Source of the DNA: Ancylomarina subtilis
GTDB lineage: Bacteria; Bacteroidota; Bacteroidia; Bacteroidales; Marinifilaceae
Assembly (NCBI RefSeq): GCF_004217115.1
Contig: NZ_SHKN01000001.1
Span: 623,781 to 687,780, forward strand
Direction of reading: 5' to 3'
DNA: 64,000 bases
The translations under genes and the position numbers were made by a program. Of this stretch, positions 33,373 through 41,639 are shown piece by piece. Numbering within the stretch: position 1 is the stretch's first letter; every line of letters starts with the position of its first letter. The notes beneath the pieces were generated by a model. The model saw only the letters and a program-made list of their open reading frames with translations, was not told where the DNA came from and searched no databases.

Positions 33373-33415
33373 AAAGGTTAGATTTATTGACTCGTATAAA
33401 TTATTAATCTTTCAA

Positions 33416-34315
33416 TTAAGGCATAATGGCTCCTGTAGAGGCATATATCCGAAACCACTGTTCATGACTCAGGTCGATATTCAGGGCATCTACAGCACTT
33501 TTCACGCGTTCAATCCTGCTGGTTCCCACTATAGGCATAATACCCGCAGGATGTTTCAGCAACCAGGCATAAATCACCTGATCAATCTGTTCGAGATTCA
33601 ATTCCTCAGCAATTTCAGAAAGCACCTTAAATATCGCCTTCCCTGTTTCGGTTTGTGGATCCAATAAACGGCCTCCAGCCAGTGGCGACCAGGCTATTGG
33701 TTTAATTCTTTCCTTCAAAAAGAAGTCCATATTGCCATTTTCGAAGTGGTCCAAACAATAAGGCGATATCTCAACCTGATTGGTTACCAATTTTTCTTCG
33801 GTATACGAATTGAGCATATCAAACTGCCTGGTTGAGAAATTCGAAACGCCAAAATGCTGCACTTTGCCCTCACGTTTTAAATCAGAAAAAGCTTTTGCCA
33901 CTTCCTCAGGATTAAAAAAGGGTGATGGTCGATGCAGCAATAATACATCAAGGTAATCTGTTCGTAAATTTCTCAACGAATTTTCTACCGAATTCACAAT
34001 ATGCTTATAGCTGTAATCATAGGTCTTCAATTTCCGTTCAGGATATTTATCCGACATCAACTTAATACCACATTTACTGATAATCTCCATATTCTGGCGC
34101 AAAGATGGTTTTAAGGCAAGCGCATCGCCAAATAAGGATTCACAGGTATAATTACCGTAAATATCAGCATGATCGAAACTCGTGACACCCAGTTCCAGAC
34201 ATTGCTCAGTCAGTTTCAATAATTCCCGGGAAGATAGCTCCCAGTTGGCCAGTCGCCAATGCCCCTGAATAATTCTTGATAACTCCAGATTATCTGTTAG
34301 CTGTATACGTTTCAT
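33416..34315 (-). CDS. Aldo/keto reductase
   Basis: A 299-residue NADPH-dependent oxidoreductase resembling E. coli YdhF. The catalytic tetrad is visible: Asp and Tyr in TSFDHADIYGNYTCESLFGDAL, Lys in IISKCGIK, His in VLLLHRPSP. The C-terminal VGTSRIERVKSAVDAL binds the 2'-phosphate of NADPH. The physiological substrate is not known. It lies 43 bp upstream of the phosphodiesterase-like lipoprotein gene and about 40 bp downstream of the YkgJ gene, so the three may form an operon starting at the promoter near 34916. Confidence 0.88.
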   Translation of the reverse strand: MKRIQLTDNLELSRIIQGHWRLANWELSSRELLKLTEQCLELGVTSFDHADIYGNYTCESLFGDALALKPSLRQNMEIISKCGIKLMSDKYPERKLKTYDYSYKHIVNSVENSLRNLRTDYLDVLLLHRPSPFFNPEEVAKAFSDLKREGKVQHFGVSNFSTRQFDMLNSYTEEKLVTNQVEISPYCLDHFENGNMDFFLKERIKPIAWSPLAGGRLLDPQTETGKAIFKVLSEIAEELNLEQIDQVIYAWLLKHPAGIMPIVGTSRIERVKSAVDALNIDLSHEQWFRIYASTGAIMP

Positions 34316-34354
34316 GCCTTATTGTTTTATGCGGTAAAAATCGAATGCCTGTCC

Positions 34355-34888
34355 CTATTGTTTCAAATCCTGAATTAATCGGTTGATCGATATCAAATCA
34401 AATTCACCAAATTGCTCTTGCTGGTAGTGCTTTATAAATTCTTTATTTATCAGAAAAAGTTTGCTGTTGTAGGTATCCTGAGGAAAGGTATTTTCGGTAT
34501 GAAAATCATCAAATTCTGTGAAATTTAGCGGGCAAGCCGATAATTCCCAGGCATCTCCTCCCTCATTCATAAAGAGTAATGGCAAACCATGTGTTCTGCA
34601 AATAATCGGGCGTGCAGCATATACCTGACAGATATCCTCAATCAAAAAAGCACAATCGTCATGCTCAGCATCCAATTCATTAAATTGCTGAGGTGCATTT
34701 TCTCTCAGCTCTTTTAAAATGCTGAAATACTCAACTGGCAGAACCTGAAAATTCATGCAACAGGACGAACAACCTTTTTTACAAGCCATCTCATTTTTAT
34801 GCAAAGCGCCCAACTTGTCACTCAATTCACTAATCTCTGTTCTTAATTGCAGGTATTTATCTATCTCTTGTATGGCTTTCTCGTTCAT
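34355..34888 (-). CDS. YkgJ-family cysteine cluster protein
   Basis: A 177-residue protein with the YkgJ/CxxCxxCC-type zinc or iron-binding cluster: CKKGCSSCCMNF, then DDCAFLIEDICQVYAARPIICRTHGLPLLF and ACPLNF further on. Function is unknown; metal or Fe-S binding is expected from the family. I chose the ATG at 34888 because the TAnnTTTG promoter element lies at 34913-34920; the ATG at 34915 would fall inside it, upstream of the predicted transcript start. Confidence 0.82.
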   Translation of the reverse strand: MNEKAIQEIDKYLQLRTEISELSDKLGALHKNEMACKKGCSSCCMNFQVLPVEYFSILKELRENAPQQFNELDAEHDDCAFLIEDICQVYAARPIICRTHGLPLLFMNEGGDAWELSACPLNFTEFDDFHTENTFPQDTYNSKLFLINKEFIKHYQQEQFGEFDLISINRLIQDLKQ

Positions 34889-34912
34889 CGTTCTGTTTTT
34901 TTTTAATTTCAA

Positions 34913-34920
34913 CAAAGATA
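34913..34920 (-). promoter_or_regulatory. -7 promoter element of YkgJ gene
   Basis: On the minus strand TATCTTTG matches TAnnTTTG. The predicted start near 34906 leaves about 18 nt before the ATG at 34888. Confidence 0.65.
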
Positions 34921-35016
34921 AAATCTTAATTTGGTTATGAATAATTTGTGAATTGAGTTAATCTAAAAATTTATTTGCTAGCGCAACCTTCAATCGCGCC
35001 TGAGGCGGACTTCGTT

Positions 35017-35745
35017 TCACTCAGCCTTATTAACTTTAATCTTGTTAGTTGTCAAATCCACAGGTAGGCGTTTCACCAGCCTAATCCCTTCAGGATTGAC
35101 TTCGGCTTGAAAAGCAAAAACTTCAACACCCCTTTCAATCGCTTTCTTTAGTGCCTCTGCATAAGCAGGGTCAATATCCCAGGCTGGCCCAAAATTGGAA
35201 ACATCTGATCGTTGTATCACATAACACATCACGGCTCGCATTCCAGCTTCTTTAACTCTCATCAGAGTTTCCAGATGTTTTTTGCCACGCGTTGTGACTG
35301 CATCAGGGAAACGGGCATACTCACCCACTTTCATACTGACATTCTTCACCTCAATAAAGCAGGTTTCCTGTTCATTCTGCGCAAACACATCAAAACGGGA
35401 ATCCTCGAATTTCACCTCTCGTTTAACTTCAGTATATCCGCGAAGCTCTTCAATTTCCTGATCGCGCACTGCTTCGTAAACCAAGACGTTGGGAATCCCG
35501 GTATTAATCCCAACCCAATCGCCATTTATCTGAATCATCTCCCAAGTGTATTTTGTTTTTCGTTTGGGGTCGTCAACATGTGTGAGATAAACTTCAGCTC
35601 CGTTTTCAAGACAGGTTTTCATGCTTCCCGAATTGGTGCAGTGTGCTACAACAATTTCACCCGTATCGAGTTCAATATCTGCTAAAAATCGTTTGTAACG
35701 TTCAATAAGTTTACCGTGTATCAAAGGTTTAGGAAATTGCATCAA
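35017..35745 (-). CDS. sfsA: SfsA family protein (sugar fermentation stimulation)
   Basis: A 242-residue SfsA homologue. Family blocks are LIERYKRFLADIELDTGEIVVAHCTNSGSMKTCLENGAEVYL, WVGINTGIPN, then the nuclease-like core ESRFDVFA...TCFIEVKNVSMK and FPDAVTTRGKKHLETLM. SfsA was first described in E. coli as a factor promoting maltose use. Its C-terminal part has a PD-(D/E)xK-like fold and nucleic-acid binding has been reported; the true role is uncertain. Divergent from the gene at 35874. Confidence 0.92.
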   Translation of the reverse strand: MMQFPKPLIHGKLIERYKRFLADIELDTGEIVVAHCTNSGSMKTCLENGAEVYLTHVDDPKRKTKYTWEMIQINGDWVGINTGIPNVLVYEAVRDQEIEELRGYTEVKREVKFEDSRFDVFAQNEQETCFIEVKNVSMKVGEYARFPDAVTTRGKKHLETLMRVKEAGMRAVMCYVIQRSDVSNFGPAWDIDPAYAEALKKAIERGVEVFAFQAEVNPEGIRLVKRLPVDLTTNKIKVNKAE

Positions 35746-35847
35746 TTAACTTTTATAATTTTAAAAATCGTTAAATCTCATTCTATGAAAGACAGATTGA
35801 ATGCTACCCTTTCTGCTTATAATCCTTTCAGCTTGAATCAGAAATAT

Positions 35848-35855
35848 TACTTTTG
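35848..35855 (+). promoter_or_regulatory. -7 promoter element of gene 35874-37100
   Basis: TACTTTTG matches TAnnTTTG with CTTG at 35832-35835 in the -33 region. The ATG follows 19 bp after the -7 box, so the leader is very short. Confidence 0.65.
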
Positions 35856-35873
35856 CGGTAAATATACAATCTT

Positions 35874-37100
35874 ATGAATAAGAAAGCACCCCATCTATAT
35901 ATTTTCAACGCGACCAGCGAAATGGCCATATCTAACGGAACGGTTAGCTTTATGCCCAATAAAATACTATCCCGTTTTGAACAGGATTTGGATGTATTGC
36001 CCATGTATTATGCTGAATCAAAAGATATCGTACTGGTTCATCAGTATCCCGATGATGCATTCATAAAATCCATAAAAGAAGCTGGTGTCAGTATTCCACG
36101 TTTTGCTTTATTCCCTCAAGCAATTACAGATCAGACTTTTTTAAAGGAAGAGAAGGCTTGTTTACGCCCCTGGGGCTGGAGTCCTCGTATCCATCACCAA
36201 CTCGCAGCTTTCAAGAGTCAGTGCAGTGAAACCTATTTAAATCAACCCAATTCCTATTGGAAAAGCGAACACAAAGAACTGTATAGCCGTAAAATTGCCT
36301 TAGCTTGTCTTGAACACATCACTGCGAACAATCCTTCAGAAAAATATATCAGTAAAGATCTATTTCCAATTATCTGCACACAACAGTCTGAAGTGGAGGC
36401 TCTGCAAAACAAATGGCAACAAATTGTAATCAAATCCCCATGGAGTTCATCCGGAAGAGGTTTGCAAGTCTTGCGAAAAGCTTTTATTAATAAATCGGTT
36501 GAACAAGCTCTGGGCGGTGTACTGAAATCACAAGGCTATGTCATGGTAGAACCACTTGTAAACAAACAGTTGGATTTTTCAACTCAATTTTATGCCGATG
36601 GTAAAGGTAATTTAGAATTCCTGGGTTTTGCATTTTTCAACACCAATGACAATGGTCAATACCAAGCCAACTACCTTGGCTATACGCCTGAAATATTCCA
36701 GAAAACTTTAAGTCAAGTTGAACAGGAAAAGCTTGTTATAGGCGTAAGTGAAGCATTAAAAACAAACGACATTCCTCAAAACTATTGTGGCTATCTGGGA
36801 GTTGATTGCATGCTGTTTTTTGATGCCAAAGGAGAAAGTCGAATTCAACCCTGTCTTGAAATTAATCTGAGATATAATATGGGGACTGTCGCATTAAAAC
36901 TCAACACCTATATTCACTCGGAATCGAAAGGTACATTTAACATTTATGCCGATGCCAAATCTGATTTTGTCAGCTTTCATAAAGAAATGATTAAAAAGTA
37001 CCCTTTTGAGATGAAAGATGGAAAATGGTATAAAGGTTATTTACCTCTGAGTAGTCCAAATCAAGACAAGCTTTTTGGGGCCTATATTTTTCTGGAATAA
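35874..37100 (+). CDS. Hypothetical protein with ATP-grasp-like features
   Basis: A 408-residue cytoplasmic protein. The middle reads QIVIKSPWSSSGRGLQVLRK, which resembles an ATP-grasp nucleotide-binding strand-turn. GYVMVEPLVNKQLDFSTQFY and the late PCLEINLRYNMGTVAL resemble the ATP-grasp hinge and metal-binding Glu-Asn region. This suggests a carboxylate-amine ligase type enzyme, but I cannot name it. The N-terminal FNATSEMAISNGTVSFMPNK is well formed and family-like. It is a single gene with a short promoter-proximal leader. Confidence 0.65.
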   Translation: MNKKAPHLYIFNATSEMAISNGTVSFMPNKILSRFEQDLDVLPMYYAESKDIVLVHQYPDDAFIKSIKEAGVSIPRFALFPQAITDQTFLKEEKACLRPWGWSPRIHHQLAAFKSQCSETYLNQPNSYWKSEHKELYSRKIALACLEHITANNPSEKYISKDLFPIICTQQSEVEALQNKWQQIVIKSPWSSSGRGLQVLRKAFINKSVEQALGGVLKSQGYVMVEPLVNKQLDFSTQFYADGKGNLEFLGFAFFNTNDNGQYQANYLGYTPEIFQKTLSQVEQEKLVIGVSEALKTNDIPQNYCGYLGVDCMLFFDAKGESRIQPCLEINLRYNMGTVALKLNTYIHSESKGTFNIYADAKSDFVSFHKEMIKKYPFEMKDGKWYKGYLPLSSPNQDKLFGAYIFLE

Positions 37101-37529
37101 GGAGACAAAAAGCCATAACACACACTCATAAAACCCAATATTTCTTATCCAAAACAAAAAAAACAACTTTTTATTTTTTCTGTTATTTTAAAACAATTCA
37201 ATCTTAATAAAGACCTTGAAAATCGCTACAATCCTATACCCATGGCACATACAGAGGATTCACAATCTCATATCTTATCAAGGGAATGGTGAATCAACCA
37301 TTTTTTTATCATAAATACACCTCTTTTTTAATAAACAATTGAAGTTTATTTTGGATACTGAGATTATTACTATTACATTTGTTGCGTTGTAAAGCATTAA
37401 CAAGAAGATAATATCATTAATATTCGTTACGGTTCATTCTTTTAAGAATACAATTTAAATGAATCTTTACTTGGAATTATACTGAAAGGAAGGCTTTCCA
37501 CAAATATTTATTATTTTAAAAAAATTACA
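37101..37529. other. Spacer and probable long leader of cold-shock gene
   Basis: No gene seen. GATTCAC (about 37258) and GTGAATC (about 37290) can pair and are followed by AACCATTTTTTTA, a possible terminator of the upstream gene. The rest is AT-rich and may include a long cold-shock 5' leader. I see no TAnnTTTG element. Confidence 0.4.
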
Positions 37530-37721
37530 ATGCAAGGAACAGTAAAATTCTTTAATGAAACCAAAGGTTTTGGTTTTATTAAGCCAGCAGATTCAAGTGA
37601 AGACATTTTCGTACACTCTACAGGTCTTATTGACGAAATTCGTGAAGACGACAAAGTTGAGTACGATATGGAAAAAGGCCGTAAAGGTATGAACGCTGTA
37701 AACGTAAGAGTAATTGACTAA
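37530..37721 (+). CDS. Cold-shock domain protein
   Basis: A 63-residue single cold-shock domain. RNP1 (KGFGFI, residues 12-17) and RNP2 (DIFVHST, residues 25-31) are both visible after the start MQGTVKFFNETKGFG. It binds single-stranded RNA/DNA and likely acts as an RNA chaperone. A terminator follows 25 nt after the stop. Its C-terminal half (GRKGMNAVNVRVID) matches the end of the longer cold-shock protein encoded at 38040-38495 on the other strand. Confidence 0.93.
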   Translation: MQGTVKFFNETKGFGFIKPADSSEDIFVHSTGLIDEIREDDKVEYDMEKGRKGMNAVNVRVID

Positions 37722-37744
37722 GTCCATTACTACGCAACATAAAG

Positions 37745-37771
37745 AAAACCACCTTTCGAGGTGGTTTTTTT
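37745..37771 (+). terminator. Cold-shock gene terminator
   Basis: AAACCACCT pairs with AGGTGGTTT around a TTCG tetraloop, followed by a T run. Confidence 0.85.
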
Positions 37772-37965
37772 ATGCCCTAATTTTTCCTATTCTATTCTGA
37801 TTTGCAAGCACCCCCATTTGAACTGATAAAGTTATATTTTATAATCTTAATGATATCTCAGGTTCCAATCTGACAGAGCTCACTATTTTATTCGCTCATA
37901 AATGGACACATTCCAATTGATCCTCGTTGGCCATCGTTAAGAAAGGATTAGATTGCTTCCACTAA

Positions 37966-38005
37966 ACAAAAAAAAGGATACAAATCTTATCGATAAGTAT
38001 CCTTA
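37966..38005 (-). terminator. Terminator of gene 38040-38495
   Basis: On the minus strand AAGGATAC pairs with GTATCCTT, with further pairing of CTTATCGATAAG inside, followed by eight T residues. Confidence 0.8.
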
Positions 38006-38039
38006 AATATTGAAGAACAGTTTTTATACTGTATCTGTA

Positions 38040-38495
38040 TTATTTTTTAATCAAAGTCACATTCACAGCATTCATTCCTTTTGGACCACGCTCTGTTTCG
38101 AAGTTTACTTTGTCGTTCTCATTCACCTGATCAACCAAACCGTTAATGTGAACAAAAATGCTTTCTCCTGTTTCTGCATCCTTTATAAAACCGTACCCCT
38201 TACTTGTGTTGAAAAAGGTAACTGTTCCTTTACGGATAGGATCTTCTACATAACCTGCGTTACTATTTCTTGCACCCAGGACAATGCTATCAGCATCAAT
38301 TTCTGTTTTTTTAGTTGGATCTGGAGGAGTCGATACGAGTTGTCCGTTTTCGTCAACATAAACTAACATATCTTCAAAAGAAACGCTACCACCGTTAGCT
38401 TTTCTTTCTTCTTTACGTGCTTCTTTTTCTTTTCTTTTCTTGAGTTTCTTTTTTTCTAACTCTTTTTTACCGAATGTTTCTTTTGATCTGGCCAT
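38040..38495 (-). CDS. Cold-shock protein with basic N-terminal extension
   Basis: A 151-residue protein. The first about 35 residues are almost entirely Lys, Glu and Arg (KKELEKKKLKKRKEKEARKE), probably a single charged helix. A linker of about 50 residues follows, then a cold-shock domain from about residue 88 (GTVTFFNTSKGYGFIKD ... ESIFVHINGL). It likely binds RNA, with the basic tail adding nucleic-acid or ribosome contacts. Similar two-part proteins occur in Bacteroidota. It has its own terminator and is convergent with the small cold-shock gene. Confidence 0.85.
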   Translation of the reverse strand: MARSKETFGKKELEKKKLKKRKEKEARKEERKANGGSVSFEDMLVYVDENGQLVSTPPDPTKKTEIDADSIVLGARNSNAGYVEDPIRKGTVTFFNTSKGYGFIKDAETGESIFVHINGLVDQVNENDKVNFETERGPKGMNAVNVTLIKK

Positions 38496-38764
38496 TTAAT
38501 TATTTAGTTCTTTTACAATGATATACCATTCAGGATTTAATCTTATAATAACAATGCTATCACCTGTCAAATCCTAAAGGTGCTGCAAGATACGGAAATT
38601 ATTCAACTTTTACATATTTTTATCTATTCATCACGAAAAAGAGAGGATATATTTCATTGAATACCATTAAGAAAGTAAAATCGAGAATCAATAATATGTT
38701 TACTAGTAGCATCGTATTAAAGAGACAGGGGTTTAAGCACTATGAACTTACGTTTTTTAGTAAC

Positions 38765-39946
38765 TTATACTCTTTCGTATCTTTTTAGAGCTGACACCAT
38801 TCTTTCCAAACCTTCGAGAATAACTGCCTGAGGCGATCCAATATTTAAACGCATAAAATTTGAACCGTTCAAACCAAAGGATAAGCCTTTATTAAGGCCA
38901 ACCTTGGCATCATCAACAAGGATCTGATGCAATTTTTCGTCCTCCAATTTTAATGCAGAAAAATCGAGCCATAACAGATAAGTCCCTTCAGGCTCCACCA
39001 CTTTTATGGCAGGTAAATTCTCAGCAAAATAAGATTTCACCAATTCAACATTACTTTTAAGGTAAATCATCAGCTGATTCAGCCATTCTTCTCCGTGTGT
39101 GTAAGCTGCCTCGAAAGCAACTGTTCCAAATACATTGCCATTATCGAGATGAAGACGAGATGCTAAAGCTATAAATTGTTTGCGAAGTTTTTTATGAGGA
39201 ATAATCGCAACCGAAGTTCCCAAACCTGCAATATTAAAAGTCTTACTGGGTGCAACAAAAGTCAAACTATTGTTATGTGCGTAGGAACTGATGCTAGCGA
39301 TTGGTGTATATTGATGTGGCTCGAAAACAATATCAGAGTGAATTTCATCTGCAATAATTAAAATTTTATTTTTCTCACATATGGCTACCAACTTTTTAAG
39401 TTCATCCTTTGTCCACACTCGCCCTACCGGATTATGCGGATTCGAAATAATAATCATCTTCGTATCCTGATCGATACTTTTTTCAAGTTGATCGAAATCC
39501 ATTCTGTAGTTTCCATCTTCAAATAGCAGCTCGTTCTGAACCAATACCCGATCGTTTGATTTCACTAAATGGAAAAATGGATGATACACCGGAGGCTGAA
39601 TAATGATTTTGTCACCCGGATTAGTTAGTGCCATAATGGCTACCGAAATACCTGTCAATACCCCGGGAGTCACCTTTAACCACGAAGGTTCAATTCGGTG
39701 ATTGTGTTTGTTCTTCATCCAGTTGATCAGAGACTGATAAAAGTCCTCACTAAAATATGTATAGGCATAAATTGGGTGATCCACCCTTTTTTTAAGGGCT
39801 TCACAAATAAAGTCCGGTGTTTCAAAATCCATATCGGCCACCCAAAGCGGCAGAATATCATCGGTTCCGAAAAATGTTTGAAGAGCGTCGTGCTTTACAC
39901 TATTTGTGTTTTTACGATCGATTATTTTATCAAAATTATATTGCAT
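38765..39946 (-). CDS. PatB/MalY-type aminotransferase (cystathionine beta-lyase)
   Basis: A 393-residue class I/II PLP enzyme. LPLWVADMDFETPDFICEAL at the start, the GVLTGISVAIMAL helix, NPHNPVGRVWTKDEL, the cofactor Asp in ILIIADEIHSDIVF and the Schiff-base Lys in VAPSKTFNIAGLGTS are typical of the PatB/MalY subgroup, which cleave C-S bonds of cystathionine or cysteine conjugates. The precise substrate is uncertain. The gene stands alone, divergent from deoB with about 350 bp between. Confidence 0.88.
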   Translation of the reverse strand: MQYNFDKIIDRKNTNSVKHDALQTFFGTDDILPLWVADMDFETPDFICEALKKRVDHPIYAYTYFSEDFYQSLINWMKNKHNHRIEPSWLKVTPGVLTGISVAIMALTNPGDKIIIQPPVYHPFFHLVKSNDRVLVQNELLFEDGNYRMDFDQLEKSIDQDTKMIIISNPHNPVGRVWTKDELKKLVAICEKNKILIIADEIHSDIVFEPHQYTPIASISSYAHNNSLTFVAPSKTFNIAGLGTSVAIIPHKKLRKQFIALASRLHLDNGNVFGTVAFEAAYTHGEEWLNQLMIYLKSNVELVKSYFAENLPAIKVVEPEGTYLLWLDFSALKLEDEKLHQILVDDAKVGLNKGLSFGLNGSNFMRLNIGSPQAVILEGLERMVSALKRYERV

Positions 39947-40299
39947 GTAATTGTTTTTTAGCTTGCTACCTAATGAATAAGACTTCGAAATTTACTCTTT
40001 TTACTTCGTTCATTCAATTATTCCCAGAGAATTCAAACTTAAAAAAAGATAGACACATTTGCATCTATGTTATGTGAAATCATTACAAATAAGATTTGAA
40101 TTTCATTATTTTGTTTTTACCTTTGCCTCACTACAAACAACCACGAGGAAATCCCTCCGATTGAATATTCAGAATAAATATTTAATCAATACAGATAACT
40201 ACGAGACCATAACCCATTGTTTAGACAGTATATACTGTAACAAAGCTGTTATGATTACCCTACTCAAAAGGCTATCTTAAATAATTTAAAATTAAAGAT
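39947..40299. other. Divergent intergenic region with deoB promoter
   Basis: No gene seen. The deoB promoter lies at 40118-40125, leaving about 165 nt of leader. The leader contains the palindrome CAGTATATACTG (about 40227) but no riboswitch I recognise. Confidence 0.5.
40118..40125 (+). promoter_or_regulatory. -7 promoter element of deoB
   Basis: TACCTTTG matches TAnnTTTG, with TTTG at 40095-40098 as -33 element at 19 bp spacing. Confidence 0.7.
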
Positions 40300-41481
40300 A
40301 TGATTCCTAAAATTGAACGCGCTACGATTGTAGTTCTTGACAGTGCTGGTGTTGGGGCTTTACCTGATGCTGCTGATTTTGGAGATGTAGGCTCAAATAC
40401 TTTTGGAAATATTGCCAGCCATTGTGGTGGTATGCACCTTCCAAACATGCAAAAATTAGGTTTAGGAAACCTAACCGATATTCAAGGTGTTGAACCCACA
40501 CAAGACGCTAAGGGTGCATATGGAAAAGCTGCCGAAGCGGCTAAAGGTAAAGATACAACCACGGGGCATTGGGAAATTGCAGGTGTTGCAATAGATAAAC
40601 CTTTCCCAACCTACAGCAATGGTTTTTCTGAGGAAGTAATTCGTCGATTCGAAGAAAGAACAGAGCGTAAAGTCATGGCTAACAAGCCTGCATCCGGAAC
40701 AGCTATTTTGGATGAATATGGTGAAGAACACATGAAAACGGGTAACTGGATTGTTTATACATCAGCTGACCCTGTTTTTCAGATCGCTGCTCACGAAGAG
40801 ATTGTTCCTTTAGAAGAGTTATATAAAGCTTGTGAAATTGCCTTAGAAATTTGCACGGAACTGGCTCCTGTAGCTCGTGTGATTGCCCGCCCATTCTTAG
40901 GTAGTGGAGAAGGTCAGTTTTCACGAACTTCACATCGTCACGATTATTCAGTAACACCACCTCGTCCTACAGTTCTTGATCGTTTATTGGAGAACAAACT
41001 GGATGTGATTGGTATTGGTAAAACCAGCGATATATTCGCAGGACAGGGCATCTCTGATTCTCGTGGTACCAATAAAGACAATAATGATGGTGTTGCCAAA
41101 ACACTGAAAGCTCTTGAAGAGGATACCAAAGGTTTAATTTTCACCAATCTTGTTGATTTTGACATGACCTATGGTCATCGTAGAAACCCGGAAGGTTATA
41201 AAGCCGCTCTTGAAGAGTTCGACCAACAATTACCAGATATTCAAAGTCGTATGAAAGAGGATGAAATCCTTATTCTTACTGCTGACCATGGTTGTGATCC
41301 TACTTATAAAGGAACCGATCATACACGTGAATATATTCCTATTTTGGTTTATGGTAAAAATATCAAAACCAATATCAATCTGGGAACCCGAACCTCTTTT
41401 GCAGATATTGCTGCAACCGTTGAAGAATTATTATTAGGAACAAAACCAGAAGGTAGTTTCGCAAAAGACTTATACCTGTAA
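40300..41481 (+). CDS. deoB: Phosphopentomutase
   Basis: Interconverts ribose (or deoxyribose) 1- and 5-phosphate in nucleoside salvage. The 393-residue alkaline-phosphatase-superfamily protein has RATIVVLDSAGVGALPDA at the start, the catalytic Thr in GKDTTTGHWEIAG, IGKTSDIFAGQGI, and metal ligands in LTADHGCDPTYKGTDHTREYIP. Promoter, about 165-nt leader and a strong terminator define a single-gene unit. Confidence 0.96.
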   Translation: MIPKIERATIVVLDSAGVGALPDAADFGDVGSNTFGNIASHCGGMHLPNMQKLGLGNLTDIQGVEPTQDAKGAYGKAAEAAKGKDTTTGHWEIAGVAIDKPFPTYSNGFSEEVIRRFEERTERKVMANKPASGTAILDEYGEEHMKTGNWIVYTSADPVFQIAAHEEIVPLEELYKACEIALEICTELAPVARVIARPFLGSGEGQFSRTSHRHDYSVTPPRPTVLDRLLENKLDVIGIGKTSDIFAGQGISDSRGTNKDNNDGVAKTLKALEEDTKGLIFTNLVDFDMTYGHRRNPEGYKAALEEFDQQLPDIQSRMKEDEILILTADHGCDPTYKGTDHTREYIPILVYGKNIKTNINLGTRTSFADIAATVEELLLGTKPEGSFAKDLYL

Positions 41482-41504
41482 GTTGCATTGTAATATTAAT
41501 AGCT

Positions 41505-41536
41505 AAAGCCTTGACGTAAGCGTCAAGGCTTTTTTT
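41505..41536 (+). terminator. deoB terminator
   Basis: AGCCTTGACG pairs perfectly with CGTCAAGGCT around TAAG, followed by seven T residues. Confidence 0.9.
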
Positions 41537-41639
41537 GTATCCACACCTTCCCCATCAATACACAGAACAAATTGATCTTTAATTCGATAAATAAACATTT
41601 TTAAGTAAATTAAGAGTCAAAATCAATAAACACGCATCT

